DNA of 64,000 bases from Eubacteriales bacterium (GTDB taxonomy: Bacteria > Bacillota > Clostridia > Lachnospirales > Lachnospiraceae), in the NCBI GenBank assembly GCA_030526265.1, contig JAUNDE010000003.1:25711-89710 (forward strand), read 5' to 3'. Positions 18,181-27,027 of the stretch are shown here, one piece after another. Numbering within the stretch: the stretch's first letter is position 1; every line of letters starts with the position of its first letter. The position numbers and the translations under genes are program-made. Under the pieces are notes generated by a model. It had not been told where the DNA came from. It saw only the letters and a program-made list of their open reading frames with translations, and ran no database searches.

Positions 18181-18880
18181 ACGTATCCTCCTGGTTTTCC
18201 GGGAAGAAAAACCATTTTATTTTATAGTTTGTCATACATGTGATCATCTCGTAACTGTCCTCATCAAGGACATCTGCAAGCTTTTCTTTATCTTCTTCCA
18301 CCATTCTGGCATGAACTGCATCCGTGAAGCAGAGATTCGGATACAGACAGCACCACCAGTTGTGTCCTCCGGCACTTCCGATGCGGATGCGAAGTGCCTC
18401 ATATGTCCCTGCAGGAAATACGATATCTCCATATCGTTTCTTCGGGAACTCATCCGTCACGAGCTCTGCCGTCACGCTGTCTTCACTTCCATGTTCCCGG
18501 AGCACTTCCTCCGAAAGCTGTTCGATTTCTTCCAGATGTTCTGCCACGAACTGTTTTGTCGCAGAAAGATTCCTCTCATCCCCTGAAACATCATCATCCT
18601 TGAGTTCTTCTTTCAGATAGGACAGCACTGATTCTTTCACCAGCATTTTCAATTGCTGATCCTCCCCGCTGTCACTGTCTGCGATCACATGAAATCGCAG
18701 CACTTCTTTCGAAAGCATCGCTGTCGCAGTCTCTGCTCTCGCCTGCACGAGCATTCCCCGTTCTCTCACCACACATGCTGTCAGAATTCCTGCACTCACA
18801 AATGCAATGATCAGGCATATCATCTCGATCTTTTTTTCTATAATTCTTCTATGTAAATTCCAGCTTGTCCAACACTTCAA
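18167..18880 (-). CDS. spoIIR: Stage II sporulation protein R (SpoIIR)
   Basis: The 237-residue protein is secreted by the forespore and activates the SpoIIGA protease, which processes pro-sigma-E in the mother cell. It has an N-terminal membrane/signal segment (ICLIIAFVSAGILTACVV) and the family hallmarks RFHVIADSDSGEDQ, LKMLVKESVLSYL and GGHNWWCCLYPNLCF. I propose the TTG at 18880, since AAAGGAG lies ten bases upstream; an ATG at 18901 overlaps that site. An extended -10 (TGGTATAAT, 18929-18937) is visible but no clear sigma-F promoter. Start confidence is moderate, identity is high. Confidence 0.92.
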   Translation of the reverse strand: MKCWTSWNLHRRIIEKKIEMICLIIAFVSAGILTACVVRERGMLVQARAETATAMLSKEVLRFHVIADSDSGEDQQLKMLVKESVLSYLKEELKDDDVSGDERNLSATKQFVAEHLEEIEQLSEEVLREHGSEDSVTAELVTDEFPKKRYGDIVFPAGTYEALRIRIGSAGGHNWWCCLYPNLCFTDAVHARMVEEDKEKLADVLDEDSYEMITCMTNYKIKWFFFPENQEDTYVYH

Positions 18881-18928
18881 TCTGTCCACGCTCCTTTCCA
18901 TATAAGAAGCGTAGACAACTGTACAAAA

Positions 18929-18937
18929 ATTATACCA
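18929..18937 (-). promoter_or_regulatory. Extended -10 promoter element upstream of spoIIR
   Basis: TGGTATAAT is read on the minus strand 49 bases before the proposed spoIIR start. No convincing -35 is seen 17 bases away. In Bacillus spoIIR is sigma-F dependent, so this element may serve the downstream housekeeping genes of the run instead. Confidence 0.4.
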
Positions 18938-18955
18938 TGTATGAAATATTTTCTG

Positions 18956-19636
18956 TTATCTGCTCTTTGTTCGGATTACTCCGGTAACTTCTCTGCTCTG
19001 ATTTGCGATGTGAATACTGATGATCTCTGTCGCTTTTGCTTTATCTTTGTTAATGATCGCCTCCATCAATGCCTCATGTTCATCCAGAACATTCGTATAA
19101 ACACTTACATTTTTCAAATACTCCACACGGAAACGATACATCTGCTCGCGCAGATTATTGAGAAGCTGCACTAGCTTCTGATTATCTGTCGCCGCATTGA
19201 TCACATCGTGGAAATGCACATCTGCCTGAGCAATCTTCGTTATATCCTTGCTGCGAAGAGATCTGCGAAATTCTTCTGCCGCTGCTTTCATTTCCACGAT
19301 CTGCTCTTCTGTAATGTGTTCGCATGCAAGCTGTACGGATAATTCTTCCAATGCCTCGCGCACTTCAAGCACATCTTTGAGACTCTTTTCCTTGATCTCT
19401 GCAACTTCCGCACCTCTTCTCGGAATCATCAGCACAAGTCCCTCTAACTCGAGCTTGCGGATCGCCTCACGGATCGGTGTTCTGCTCACACCAAGTTTAT
19501 TCGCGAGCTGAATCTCCATCAATCGCTCTCCAGGCTTTAATTCTCCTCTGAGAATCGCCTGCCTGAGCGTGTTAAACACCACATCCCGAAGTGGCAGATA
19601 CTCGTTCATTGTAACTTCAAAATTCGGTTCCTTCAT
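18956..19636 (-). CDS. GntR family transcriptional regulator, FadR/FCD subfamily
   Basis: The 226-residue protein has an N-terminal winged helix-turn-helix (LREAI-type start, then LANKLGVSRTPIREAIRKLELEGL) and an all-helical FCD ligand domain with metal-binding residues (DVHFHDVINAATDN, and a later HEALMEAI). Such regulators respond to small organic acids. I chose ATG 19636 with AAAGGTGGA upstream; a GTG at 19648 overlaps that site. The target genes are not obvious: neighbours are sporulation genes. A TTGTATACAG site at 19698-19707 could be its own operator. Confidence 0.88.
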   Translation of the reverse strand: MKEPNFEVTMNEYLPLRDVVFNTLRQAILRGELKPGERLMEIQLANKLGVSRTPIREAIRKLELEGLVLMIPRRGAEVAEIKEKSLKDVLEVREALEELSVQLACEHITEEQIVEMKAAAEEFRRSLRSKDITKIAQADVHFHDVINAATDNQKLVQLLNNLREQMYRFRVEYLKNVSVYTNVLDEHEALMEAIINKDKAKATEIISIHIANQSREVTGVIRTKSR

Positions 19637-19697
19637 ACCTTCATCCACCTTTAAGTCATTTCGAATCCCTTGTATTATTCGTATTATTTTTGTATCT

Positions 19698-19707
19698 TGT
19701 ATACAGT
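19698..19707. promoter_or_regulatory. Possible GntR/FCD operator
   Basis: TTGTATACAG is a near-palindrome resembling the TTGTATACAA-type sites bound by some FCD-class GntR regulators. It lies 62 bases upstream of the GntR gene start, between it and the sipL stop codon, as expected for autoregulation. Confidence 0.35.
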
Positions 19708-19711
19708 GTAC

Positions 19712-21271
19712 CTATAGTATACTCATATTTTCCTTGAAAATCAATATTTTCGCCCCCGCTTTCAGGACATCTGTCTCCATCTGATTCACCATTCGAATAC
19801 TTTGCATTGTCGTGTGAAAACGTTTTGCGATCGTCCAGAGTTCATCTCCATCTTTCACAACATATCCGACAACCCCCGGCATGTTTTCAATTTCATTTGA
19901 GGCAAATGGCTGCTCATCAATTTCCGTGATATTTATAAATTCCTGTACTTCTGTCAGGAAAATAGTAAATCCAATTCCCGCATGAACCTGCATCTCACCA
20001 TTTCCAAGTACATTGACACTGAGCTGTTCCAGTGCCTCTGTGATCTCATATTCCATATCTGTTTTCATTCCCGGGCACTCGATCACATGCGTAAACGGAA
20101 CCATTCCCTGCCAGATTTCAAACGGCGAATCATCATTTGCCTTCACATATAAAATATGAATAGACAGAACCCCTTCTGCCATCACGCCGTCTGCAACTGT
20201 CTCTGTATGCTCGATCTTCAGGTTTCCACTCACATGACACATCTGAAGCATTCCGTCACGAAGTTCTGGAACAGAGAGTGCTTCTTCTAATTTGTATTTC
20301 GATCCACTTTGCAGAACAAGTCTTGATATTTTCACCGGTTCCTCCTGGAGCACCAGATTCCTGTGCAGCGAATACACATCTTCCAGGCATTCATACTGTG
20401 TTTCTCCATACACAGACATCCGCATTTCCATCGTCACTTCGACTCCGACCAGGCGCATTTCACCGTCTTCATCCATTCGCACATCGATCACCTCATCACA
20501 GAAAGATGCCTGCATATGGTGGTACATCGTATCATCAGCCCCGGAACACGGAATTCTGCCTTCATACGGCACGATCTGTTCTGTCCAGTCCACCTTCCCC
20601 TCGACAGACTCATACATAACAAACACAAGCAGCTCACCTCTTACGATCATCTCATCTTCTGTAATCCTTGTATCGAACTTTCTTGGTTCTACATCTGAAA
20701 ACAGTATGCTCCCGATCGTCTCTTTCGTATTCGGAAGTTTCATTTCTTCTTTGATACGATAACTGTCCTTTTTCGACAATACAAGTTCCAGAAATGTTTT
20801 GTCTGTTCTCTTCTTGTACATTCCGGATTCTTCTTCCACATCTAACGTAATCACGTCCGACTCTTCTCCCGAAGACGTAATCTCCATCTCCACCATTGCT
20901 TTTACATTCACTTTTCTGGAGTGAATCATAGACACCGACAGTTCCACCGATCCGTCCCGGAGAAAGACAGGTCCCTTAGGCTCCTCATCTGCATAAACCA
21001 TCTCTTCAAAAGAAAGCTTTCCCTGCAGAGATGACATATGCAGTTCATTTCCATCTTCCTGATACAGGATCTGGTACTGTACTTTTCCGGACACACGTAT
21101 GTAATGATCCACAACTTTCATATCTTCGATCTTCAACAGACCTTTGCTGTAGATAATCTGACTGATGTCTCCTTTTGCGTCGGGCACATTGACATCTCCG
21201 TCAACATAGAACTGATCCGTCATCCGTCTCCCAGGTACCTGTTTTTTTATTGTTCTTCTAAACTGCTCCAT
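19712..21271 (-). CDS. sipL: SipL-like spore coat assembly protein (DUF3794 repeats plus LysM)
   Basis: The 519-residue protein has repeated DUF3794 (SPOCS) segments over about residues 1-440 and a C-terminal LysM motif (YVVKDGDELWTIAKRFHTTMQSIRMVN, quoted in parts: DGDELWTIAKRFHT). This is the architecture of clostridial SipL, which binds the coat morphogen SpoIVA through its LysM domain during coat assembly. GGAGG precedes ATG 21271. It is 12 bases downstream of a PrcB-like lipoprotein gene, suggesting co-transcription. Confidence 0.88.
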   Translation of the reverse strand: MEQFRRTIKKQVPGRRMTDQFYVDGDVNVPDAKGDISQIIYSKGLLKIEDMKVVDHYIRVSGKVQYQILYQEDGNELHMSSLQGKLSFEEMVYADEEPKGPVFLRDGSVELSVSMIHSRKVNVKAMVEMEITSSGEESDVITLDVEEESGMYKKRTDKTFLELVLSKKDSYRIKEEMKLPNTKETIGSILFSDVEPRKFDTRITEDEMIVRGELLVFVMYESVEGKVDWTEQIVPYEGRIPCSGADDTMYHHMQASFCDEVIDVRMDEDGEMRLVGVEVTMEMRMSVYGETQYECLEDVYSLHRNLVLQEEPVKISRLVLQSGSKYKLEEALSVPELRDGMLQMCHVSGNLKIEHTETVADGVMAEGVLSIHILYVKANDDSPFEIWQGMVPFTHVIECPGMKTDMEYEITEALEQLSVNVLGNGEMQVHAGIGFTIFLTEVQEFINITEIDEQPFASNEIENMPGVVGYVVKDGDELWTIAKRFHTTMQSIRMVNQMETDVLKAGAKILIFKENMSIL

Positions 21272-21283
21272 TTACATCCTCCT

Positions 21284-21703
21284 TTACTGGATAAGCACAT
21301 ATTTATCACTATATTTCATTTTCAGGACAATATACGGACAGCTCGGCTCCTTCGAATACTCCACGCCATACTCCGGTCCCCAAAAATCTGTTTTCAGAAT
21401 GATCGCATTACTTGATTCAAAGAATTCCCGCACTTTGATCTCATAACCTCCTGTCTCCTGCTTACCGTACCCTCTGGCAATGAACATCTCGCCTTTATCT
21501 CCATATGTGAATAAAAACTCCTTTTCCTTTTGTCTCTCAATCTCCTCCCTCATTTCCTCCGGGATATCGATTTCTTCCACGATTTCATAATCGATATCCA
21601 GCATCTTTTCTCTGTCTATTTTCTGGATGGAACAACCCGCTGCTAAAAAAACAGTACAGAAGATCAAAATTCCTGCGAGCATTTTTTTGCTTTTTCTATT
21701 CAC
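21284..21703 (-). CDS. PrcB-like domain lipoprotein
   Basis: The 139-residue protein has a lipoprotein signal (LAAGC, Cys24), an acidic linker (IEEIDIPEEMREEIERQKEK-type segment) and a C-terminal PrcB-like domain (FIARGYGKQETGGYEIKV, then FWGPEYG). PrcB domains are small beta folds first seen in a spirochaete protease complex. I chose GTG 21703 because AGGAGGGG lies upstream; the frame is open to 21742 without a ribosome site. Its place just before sipL suggests an outer-surface or spore-related role, but this is a guess. Confidence 0.75.
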   Translation of the reverse strand: MNRKSKKMLAGILIFCTVFLAAGCSIQKIDREKMLDIDYEIVEEIDIPEEMREEIERQKEKEFLFTYGDKGEMFIARGYGKQETGGYEIKVREFFESSNAIILKTDFWGPEYGVEYSKEPSCPYIVLKMKYSDKYVLIQ

Positions 21704-21911
21704 AGGGACACCCCTCCTCATCCAAATATATGCAAAATTCATTATAACTATGATACAGAGAACCGTTTAAAAATTACCCGTAATGTGTTAAGATAAAAAG
21801 AAACTATACTTATATAAAGAAAAAACGATACATGAGCAGCCAAAAAATGGTTGAGAAATGAACTGAAAGAATTTTCCAGATTGTATGGAAGAAACCAGGA
21901 GGTAGAATAAA

Positions 21912-22646
21912 ATGATCCGACTTATACTTGTAGCTCTTTTTTTAGTTTGTTTTCTGATTCTCGGCATTCCTGTACTTCTCGTGATGCAGCTTTTCGGACT
22001 TGCAAATAAAAAAGCAAAAGATTATGCCTGTCTTAGTATCGTACAATGGGCATTCAAAGTAATCCTTCGCATCAGCGGTGTGAGGACAACCGTCATCGGC
22101 GAGGAAAACATCCCTGATGAGCCCGTATTGTTCATCGGAAATCACAGAAGTTATTTCGATATTCTGCTGACTTATTCCAGATGCAGACGTCTGACCGGAT
22201 ATGTCGCAAAGAAAGAAATGCTTCGTTTCCCACTGCTTCGCGACTGGATGAAAGCCCTTTATTGCCTCTTTCTTGATCGCGAAAATGTAAGAGAAGGTCT
22301 GAAGACGATCCTTCAGGCGATCGAATATGTAAAAGCCGGCGTTTCCATCTGTATTTTCCCGGAGGGGACACGCAACAGCGGAGCAGAGCTCAGCATGCTT
22401 CCATTCAAAGACGGTGCATTAAAGATCGCTGAAAAATCAGGATGTGCGATTATCCCGATCTCCATCAACAACAGCTGTCAGATTTTCGAAGCACACCTTC
22501 CGTTTATCAGAAAGACACATGTAGTCATTGAATACGGAGCACCAATCTACACGAAAGATCTGGACAGGGAAACACGCAAACATCTCGGCGATTACTGCCA
22601 GAATATTATTCAGGAAACGATCAACAAAAATGCTGATCTCGTATAA
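21912..22646 (+). CDS. plsC: 1-acyl-sn-glycerol-3-phosphate acyltransferase
   Basis: The 244-residue membrane enzyme adds the second acyl chain to lysophosphatidic acid in phospholipid synthesis. An N-terminal span (about residues 2-24) is followed by the acyltransferase motifs NHRSYFD (NHxxxxD catalytic pair) and FPEGTRN. GGAGG precedes ATG 21912. It opens a four-gene plus-strand run with nicotinate phosphoribosyltransferase, ddl and murF. Confidence 0.93.
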   Translation: MIRLILVALFLVCFLILGIPVLLVMQLFGLANKKAKDYACLSIVQWAFKVILRISGVRTTVIGEENIPDEPVLFIGNHRSYFDILLTYSRCRRLTGYVAKKEMLRFPLLRDWMKALYCLFLDRENVREGLKTILQAIEYVKAGVSICIFPEGTRNSGAELSMLPFKDGALKIAEKSGCAIIPISINNSCQIFEAHLPFIRKTHVVIEYGAPIYTKDLDRETRKHLGDYCQNIIQETINKNADLV

Positions 22647-22660
22647 AGGAGTACAATATT

Positions 22661-24115
22661 ATGGACCAGAGAAATTTGACACTGCTGACTGATTTTTATG
22701 AACTCACCATGATGCAGGGCTATTATAATGAAAGTCAAAACAATGAAACCGTTGTATTTGACGTATTTTTCCGCAAAAATCCAAGCGATGGCGGTTATTC
22801 GATCTGTGCAGGGCTGGATCAGGTCATCCGGTATATCAAAGGACTTCATTTCACATATGAAGACGTTGACTACTTAAGAAGCCTCGGCATTTTCAGCGAA
22901 GATTTTCTTCATTATCTGAGCGGATTCCATTTCAGCGGTGATATCTATGCGATCCCGGAGGGAACAGTCGTATTTCCGAAAGAACCTCTTCTGAAAGTCA
23001 TCGCTCCGATCATGGAAGCACAGCTTGTAGAAACTGCGATTCTCAATATCATCAATCATCAGTCTCTGATCGCCACAAAGGCATCACGTGTTGTATTTGC
23101 CGCAAACGGTGACGGGATCATGGAATTCGGTCTCCGGCGTGCACAGGGACCTGATGCAGGCCTCTACGGTGCAAGAGCCGCGATGATCGGTGGATGTGTC
23201 GGAACATCCAACGTACTTGCAGGAAAACAATTTGATGTTCCGGTCCTTGGCACGCACGCACACAGCTGGATCATGAGCTTCAAAGACGAATACACTGCAT
23301 TCAGGACATACGCTGAGATGTATCCGAACAACTGCACACTGCTTGTTGATACATACGACACATTAAAATCCGGTGTGCCAAATGCAATCCGCGTATTTAA
23401 AGAAATGCGCGAAGAAGGAATCAAACTCGAAAGATACGGCATTCGTCTCGACAGCGGAGACCTTGCATATCTTTCAAAGAAAGCACGTAAAATGTTAGAT
23501 GAGGCCGGTTTTGAAGACGCTTCTATCTGTGCATCCAACGACCTCGACGAATATCTTCTTCACGACCTGAAGATGCAGGGCGCTGCGATCAACTCCTGGG
23601 GTGTCGGAACGAATCTCATCACTTCCAAAGACTGCCCTTCTTTCGGTGGAGTGTATAAGCTTGCTGCTATTTCGAACAAAGAGGGAGAACTCGTACCAAA
23701 GATCAAGCTTTCTGAGAACAGTGAAAAGATCACGAACCCGGGAAACAAAACGATCTACCGAATTTATGAAAATGAAACCGGCAAGATCAAGGCAGATCTG
23801 ATCTGTTTCGCAGACGAAACATTTGATGAATCACAGGATCTAGTCATCTTCGACCCGATCGAACACTGGAAAAAGACAAAACTTGCCGGTGGGACTTACA
23901 CAATGAAAGAGATCATGGTTCCTGTCTTCATCAAGGGTGAATGCGTCTATAAATCACCTTCCGTCAAAGAGATCGCTGAATACTGCAGACAGGAAAAAGA
24001 AACCCTGTGGGAGGAGACAAAACGTCTCTTCTACCCTCACAAAGTATATGTAGATTTATCTGATAAACTTTACCAGGTGAAAAAAGAACTTCTGAATCAT
24101 TACGGAAGAGACTAA
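22661..24115 (+). CDS. pncB: Nicotinate phosphoribosyltransferase
   Basis: The 484-residue enzyme converts nicotinate and PRPP to nicotinate mononucleotide, the entry step of NAD salvage. It starts with LLTDFYELTMMQGY, a family hallmark, and contains EFGLRRAQGPDAG, GTHAHSWIM and RLDSGDLAYLSKKAR. Length matches the Firmicute type. AAAGGAG lies before ATG 22661, 14 bases after plsC. It is followed by ddl. Confidence 0.95.
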   Translation: MDQRNLTLLTDFYELTMMQGYYNESQNNETVVFDVFFRKNPSDGGYSICAGLDQVIRYIKGLHFTYEDVDYLRSLGIFSEDFLHYLSGFHFSGDIYAIPEGTVVFPKEPLLKVIAPIMEAQLVETAILNIINHQSLIATKASRVVFAANGDGIMEFGLRRAQGPDAGLYGARAAMIGGCVGTSNVLAGKQFDVPVLGTHAHSWIMSFKDEYTAFRTYAEMYPNNCTLLVDTYDTLKSGVPNAIRVFKEMREEGIKLERYGIRLDSGDLAYLSKKARKMLDEAGFEDASICASNDLDEYLLHDLKMQGAAINSWGVGTNLITSKDCPSFGGVYKLAAISNKEGELVPKIKLSENSEKITNPGNKTIYRIYENETGKIKADLICFADETFDESQDLVIFDPIEHWKKTKLAGGTYTMKEIMVPVFIKGECVYKSPSVKEIAEYCRQEKETLWEETKRLFYPHKVYVDLSDKLYQVKKELLNHYGRD

Positions 24116-24139
24116 TCATATAAAAAGGAGATTTTAAAA

Positions 24140-25207
24140 ATGAAAATAATCGTTTTGGCCGGTGGCTACAGCAACGAACGTGACGTATCTTTAAATTCCG
24201 GAGCAGGTGTCTGCAAAGCACTCCGCGAGCGCGGACATCAGGCATTTCTCCTGGATCCGTTCATGGGATTTGAGTATGACTCAGACAAACTTGAAGAAGC
24301 ATTCGATCTTCCTGACGGAGGATTGTCTATCGCAAAAGGAATTGAGATCAAAGAGCCGGATCTTGATGCACTCTGGAAGTCAAGACCGGGTGACTCACTA
24401 AGCTACCTCGGTCCAAATGTCCTTGAGCTCTGCTCTATGGCTGATATTACATTCATGGCACTTCATGGAAGCTTCGGAGAAAATGGCAAGCTTCAGGCTG
24501 CGTTTGACGTCCTTGGCATCCGCTATACCGGACCGAACTCACTCGGCTGTGCCCTCTCCATGGATAAAGGTGTCACAAAAGAGATTTTCAAAATGCAGGG
24601 TGTACCAACTCCTGACGGAACTCATCTGTTCAGACATCAGAAAGACGTATCTCTTGACGAACTTGGCTTCCGTCTTCCTGTTGTCGTAAAACCTTGCTCC
24701 GGCGGATCCAGCCTGGGTGTTTATATCGTACATACAGAAGAGGAATACAAAAATGCTATCGAATCATCTTTTGAAAAAGAAGATGAGGTAGTGATCGAGC
24801 CATTCATTGACGGACGCGAGTATGCCTGCGGTATCATTGATGGAAAAGCTCTTCCACTCGTTGAGATTGTTCCAAAAGACGGTTTCTTTGACTATGTCAA
24901 CAAATATCAGCTCGGAGGTGCTTCCGAGATCTGTCCTGCACAGTCTCTGAACGAGGAACAGACAAAAGCCATCCAGGCTGCCGGCGAAAAAGCATTTGCC
25001 GCTCTTCGTCTCGATGTGTATTCAAGGGCCGACTTTATCGTAGACAATCATACCGGCGAGTTCTATTGTCTCGAAGTCAACTCGCTCCCAGGAATGACAA
25101 GCGCAAGCCTCCTTCCAAAAGCTGCGAAGGCTGCCGGCTACGAATACGGAGAATTCTGTGAACTTATCATCCGGAAATCCATCGAGGCAAGATATCAGAA
25201 CTCATAA
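24140..25207 (+). CDS. ddl: D-alanine--D-alanine ligase
   Basis: The 355-residue ATP-grasp enzyme makes the D-Ala-D-Ala dipeptide for the cell wall. Visible are LAGGYSNERDVSLNSG at the N-terminus, LHGSFGENG, ALSMDKGVTK, the ATP-grasp loop PCSGGSSLGV and the metal-binding end EVNSLPGMT. AAAAAGGAG precedes ATG 24140. It is coupled with murF, which uses its product. Nothing suggests a D-lactate (vancomycin-resistance) ligase, but specificity is not proven by sequence alone. Confidence 0.93.
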   Translation: MKIIVLAGGYSNERDVSLNSGAGVCKALRERGHQAFLLDPFMGFEYDSDKLEEAFDLPDGGLSIAKGIEIKEPDLDALWKSRPGDSLSYLGPNVLELCSMADITFMALHGSFGENGKLQAAFDVLGIRYTGPNSLGCALSMDKGVTKEIFKMQGVPTPDGTHLFRHQKDVSLDELGFRLPVVVKPCSGGSSLGVYIVHTEEEYKNAIESSFEKEDEVVIEPFIDGREYACGIIDGKALPLVEIVPKDGFFDYVNKYQLGGASEICPAQSLNEEQTKAIQAAGEKAFAALRLDVYSRADFIVDNHTGEFYCLEVNSLPGMTSASLLPKAAKAAGYEYGEFCELIIRKSIEARYQNS

Positions 25208-25234
25208 TCTAATACACAGGAGTGGCAACGAAAC

Positions 25235-26602
25235 ATGAAAGATATTACATTAAAAAATATTACACAGGCGTGTCAGGGAATCTTCCACGGCGATTCTTCC
25301 CTGCTCTACAGAAAAATCGCAGGGATCACCATTGACAGCCGTAAAGTGGAAAAGGATTTTCTCTTTGTCGCGATTAACGGAGAACGCTTCAATGCGCACA
25401 GATTCATTCCTGACACCATCGAAAAAGGCGCACTCTGTGTCGTATCACACGAGGATCTCGGCGATACCGATTTTCCGTATATTCTTGTAGAATCGACAAG
25501 TCAGGCTCTCCTCGACATCGCCAAATATTACCGTGACTCATTCGATATCAAAGTCGTCGGGATCACCGGAAGTGTCGGAAAGACAAGTACAAAAGAAATG
25601 ATTGCTTCTGTCCTTGCACAGAAATACAACGTACACAAGACACAGGGCAATTTTAATAACGAATGCGGCCTCCCACTTACCGTCTATGAAATGAACGAGG
25701 AGCATGAGGTCTCCGTTCTTGAGATGGGAATCAACCATTTCGGTGAAATGAGAAAGCTCTCTACTGTGGCGAGTCCTGATATCTGTGTCATCACAAATAT
25801 CGGCGTTGCGCACCTTGAATTTCTGAAAACAAAAGAAGGAATCATGCAGGAAAAGACGGAAATGTTCAAAGATATGAAGGAAGGTGGTTCCATTATCTTA
25901 AATGGCGACGATCCACTCCTTTCTACGATCGGAACGGTAAAGGGTGTTGATCCGGTCTTCTTCAGTCTGGAGGACACATCGGCTCCTGTTCATGCGACAG
26001 ACATCGAACCGATCGGTTTAAAAGGAACTTCCTGTACGATCCATCTTCCAGTTGGAAGCTTCTCGTGCACAGTTCCTACACCTGGCCTTCATATGGTGTC
26101 AAATGCACTGGCCGGTGCTGCAGTCGGATATAAGCTTGGTCTCACACTTGACGAGATCAAACGCGGAATCGAGAGTCTCCCATTTATGCCGGGAAGAAAC
26201 AATATCATCCAGACTGAGAATATGATCATCCTCGATGACTGCTACAACGCCAATACTGTTTCCATGAAAGCTGCTTTGGACGTTCTTGATATGGGAATCG
26301 GAAGAAAGGTTGCCATCCTTGGTGACATGGGTGAGCTTGGCGACAACTGGAAGGAGCTTCACCGAGAAGTGGGCGAGTACGCTTCTTCTATCGGCATTGA
26401 TCTTGTCATCGCGATCGGCGAAATGTCAAAAGAGATTGCTGACGGTGCAAACAGATCCAATACAAAAGCACTCTGGTTTGCCACAAAAGAAGGTTTCCTC
26501 GCACAGGCAGATGAGATTCTCATCAAAGGAGATAACGTGCTTGTGAAGGCATCGCATGGAATGGAGTTTCCGGTGATCGTGGAAGTGCTGCGGGGAATGT
26601 AG
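25235..26602 (+). CDS. murF: UDP-N-acetylmuramoyl-tripeptide--D-alanyl-D-alanine ligase
   Basis: The 455-residue Mur ligase joins the D-Ala-D-Ala dipeptide to the muramyl tripeptide in the cytosol. The ATP loop GITGSVGKTSTKEM is near residue 108, followed by QGNFNNECGLPLT and the C-terminal DDCYNANTVSM, AILGDMGELG. AGGAG lies upstream of ATG 25235, 27 bases after ddl. It ends the plus-strand run; the following 425 bases hold two copies of a palindromic repeat that probably includes its terminator. Confidence 0.95.
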   Translation: MKDITLKNITQACQGIFHGDSSLLYRKIAGITIDSRKVEKDFLFVAINGERFNAHRFIPDTIEKGALCVVSHEDLGDTDFPYILVESTSQALLDIAKYYRDSFDIKVVGITGSVGKTSTKEMIASVLAQKYNVHKTQGNFNNECGLPLTVYEMNEEHEVSVLEMGINHFGEMRKLSTVASPDICVITNIGVAHLEFLKTKEGIMQEKTEMFKDMKEGGSIILNGDDPLLSTIGTVKGVDPVFFSLEDTSAPVHATDIEPIGLKGTSCTIHLPVGSFSCTVPTPGLHMVSNALAGAAVGYKLGLTLDEIKRGIESLPFMPGRNNIIQTENMIILDDCYNANTVSMKAALDVLDMGIGRKVAILGDMGELGDNWKELHREVGEYASSIGIDLVIAIGEMSKEIADGANRSNTKALWFATKEGFLAQADEILIKGDNVLVKASHGMEFPVIVEVLRGM

Positions 26603-26640
26603 GATAAAGATAAAAATAAACAAATAATAAGTAAAATATC

Positions 26641-26799
26641 AGAAAAGGAATATCCGTCATACACGTTGCCAATTCTTGCTTCACTTCGGTTTTATCATGC
26701 CCGTACTCGTTCGCGATAAGAGCGTTTGCTCCTCGTACGGGCATAAAACTCGTGAAGCTTCGATTGGCTTCCTACTGTATGACGGATATTCCATTTTCT
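26641..26799. repeat. Palindromic element, copy 1
   Basis: Outer arms at 26641-26662 and 26777-26799 are complementary (stem GGAATATCCGTCATAC with GTATGACGGATATTCC, A-run outside on the left, T-rich outside on the right, one extra base on the right). They enclose a core of about 114 bases (26663-26776) that opens with GTTGCC and closes with GGCTTCC. Inside the core GCCAAT pairs with ATTGGC, GCTTCAC with GTGAAGC, GTTTTA with TAAAAC and TGCCCGTAC with GTACGGGCA. The core is shared with copies at 26849 and 35784; the arms are not. It lies just after murF. Confidence 0.9.
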
Positions 26800-26848
26800 A
26801 TTTTACATTTCTTTGACTCTATTCCCTAATTTAACATTTTTAAAATAG

Positions 26849-27007
26849 CAAAACGACATATCATCAAAACAAGTTGCCGATCTTTGCTTCACTTCGGTTT
26901 TATCGTGCCCGTACTCGTTCACGATAAGAGCGTTTGTTCCTCGTACAGGCACAAAATTCGTGAAGCTTTGATCGTCTTCCGATTGTTTTGATTGATATGT
27001 CGTTTTG
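26849..27007. repeat. Palindromic element, copy 2
   Basis: Outer arms at 26849-26872 and 26983-27007 are complementary over about 24 bases with one extra base on the right (for example CAAAACGACATATC with GATATGTCGTTTTG). They enclose a 110-base core (26873-26982) very similar to the other copies. Core pairings are GCCGATC with GATCGTC (one mismatch), GCTTCAC with GTGAAGC and GTGCC with GGCAC. It stands 21 bases before the stop codon of the convergent P-type ATPase gene. Confidence 0.9.
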
Positions 27008-27027
27008 TTTCTTTATATTTTGAATTC

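Noticed and set aside
26603-27027. CRISPR-like array
   Set aside because: Two similar units are present but each is a long palindrome of about 110 bases with different arms, not short direct repeats with spacers.
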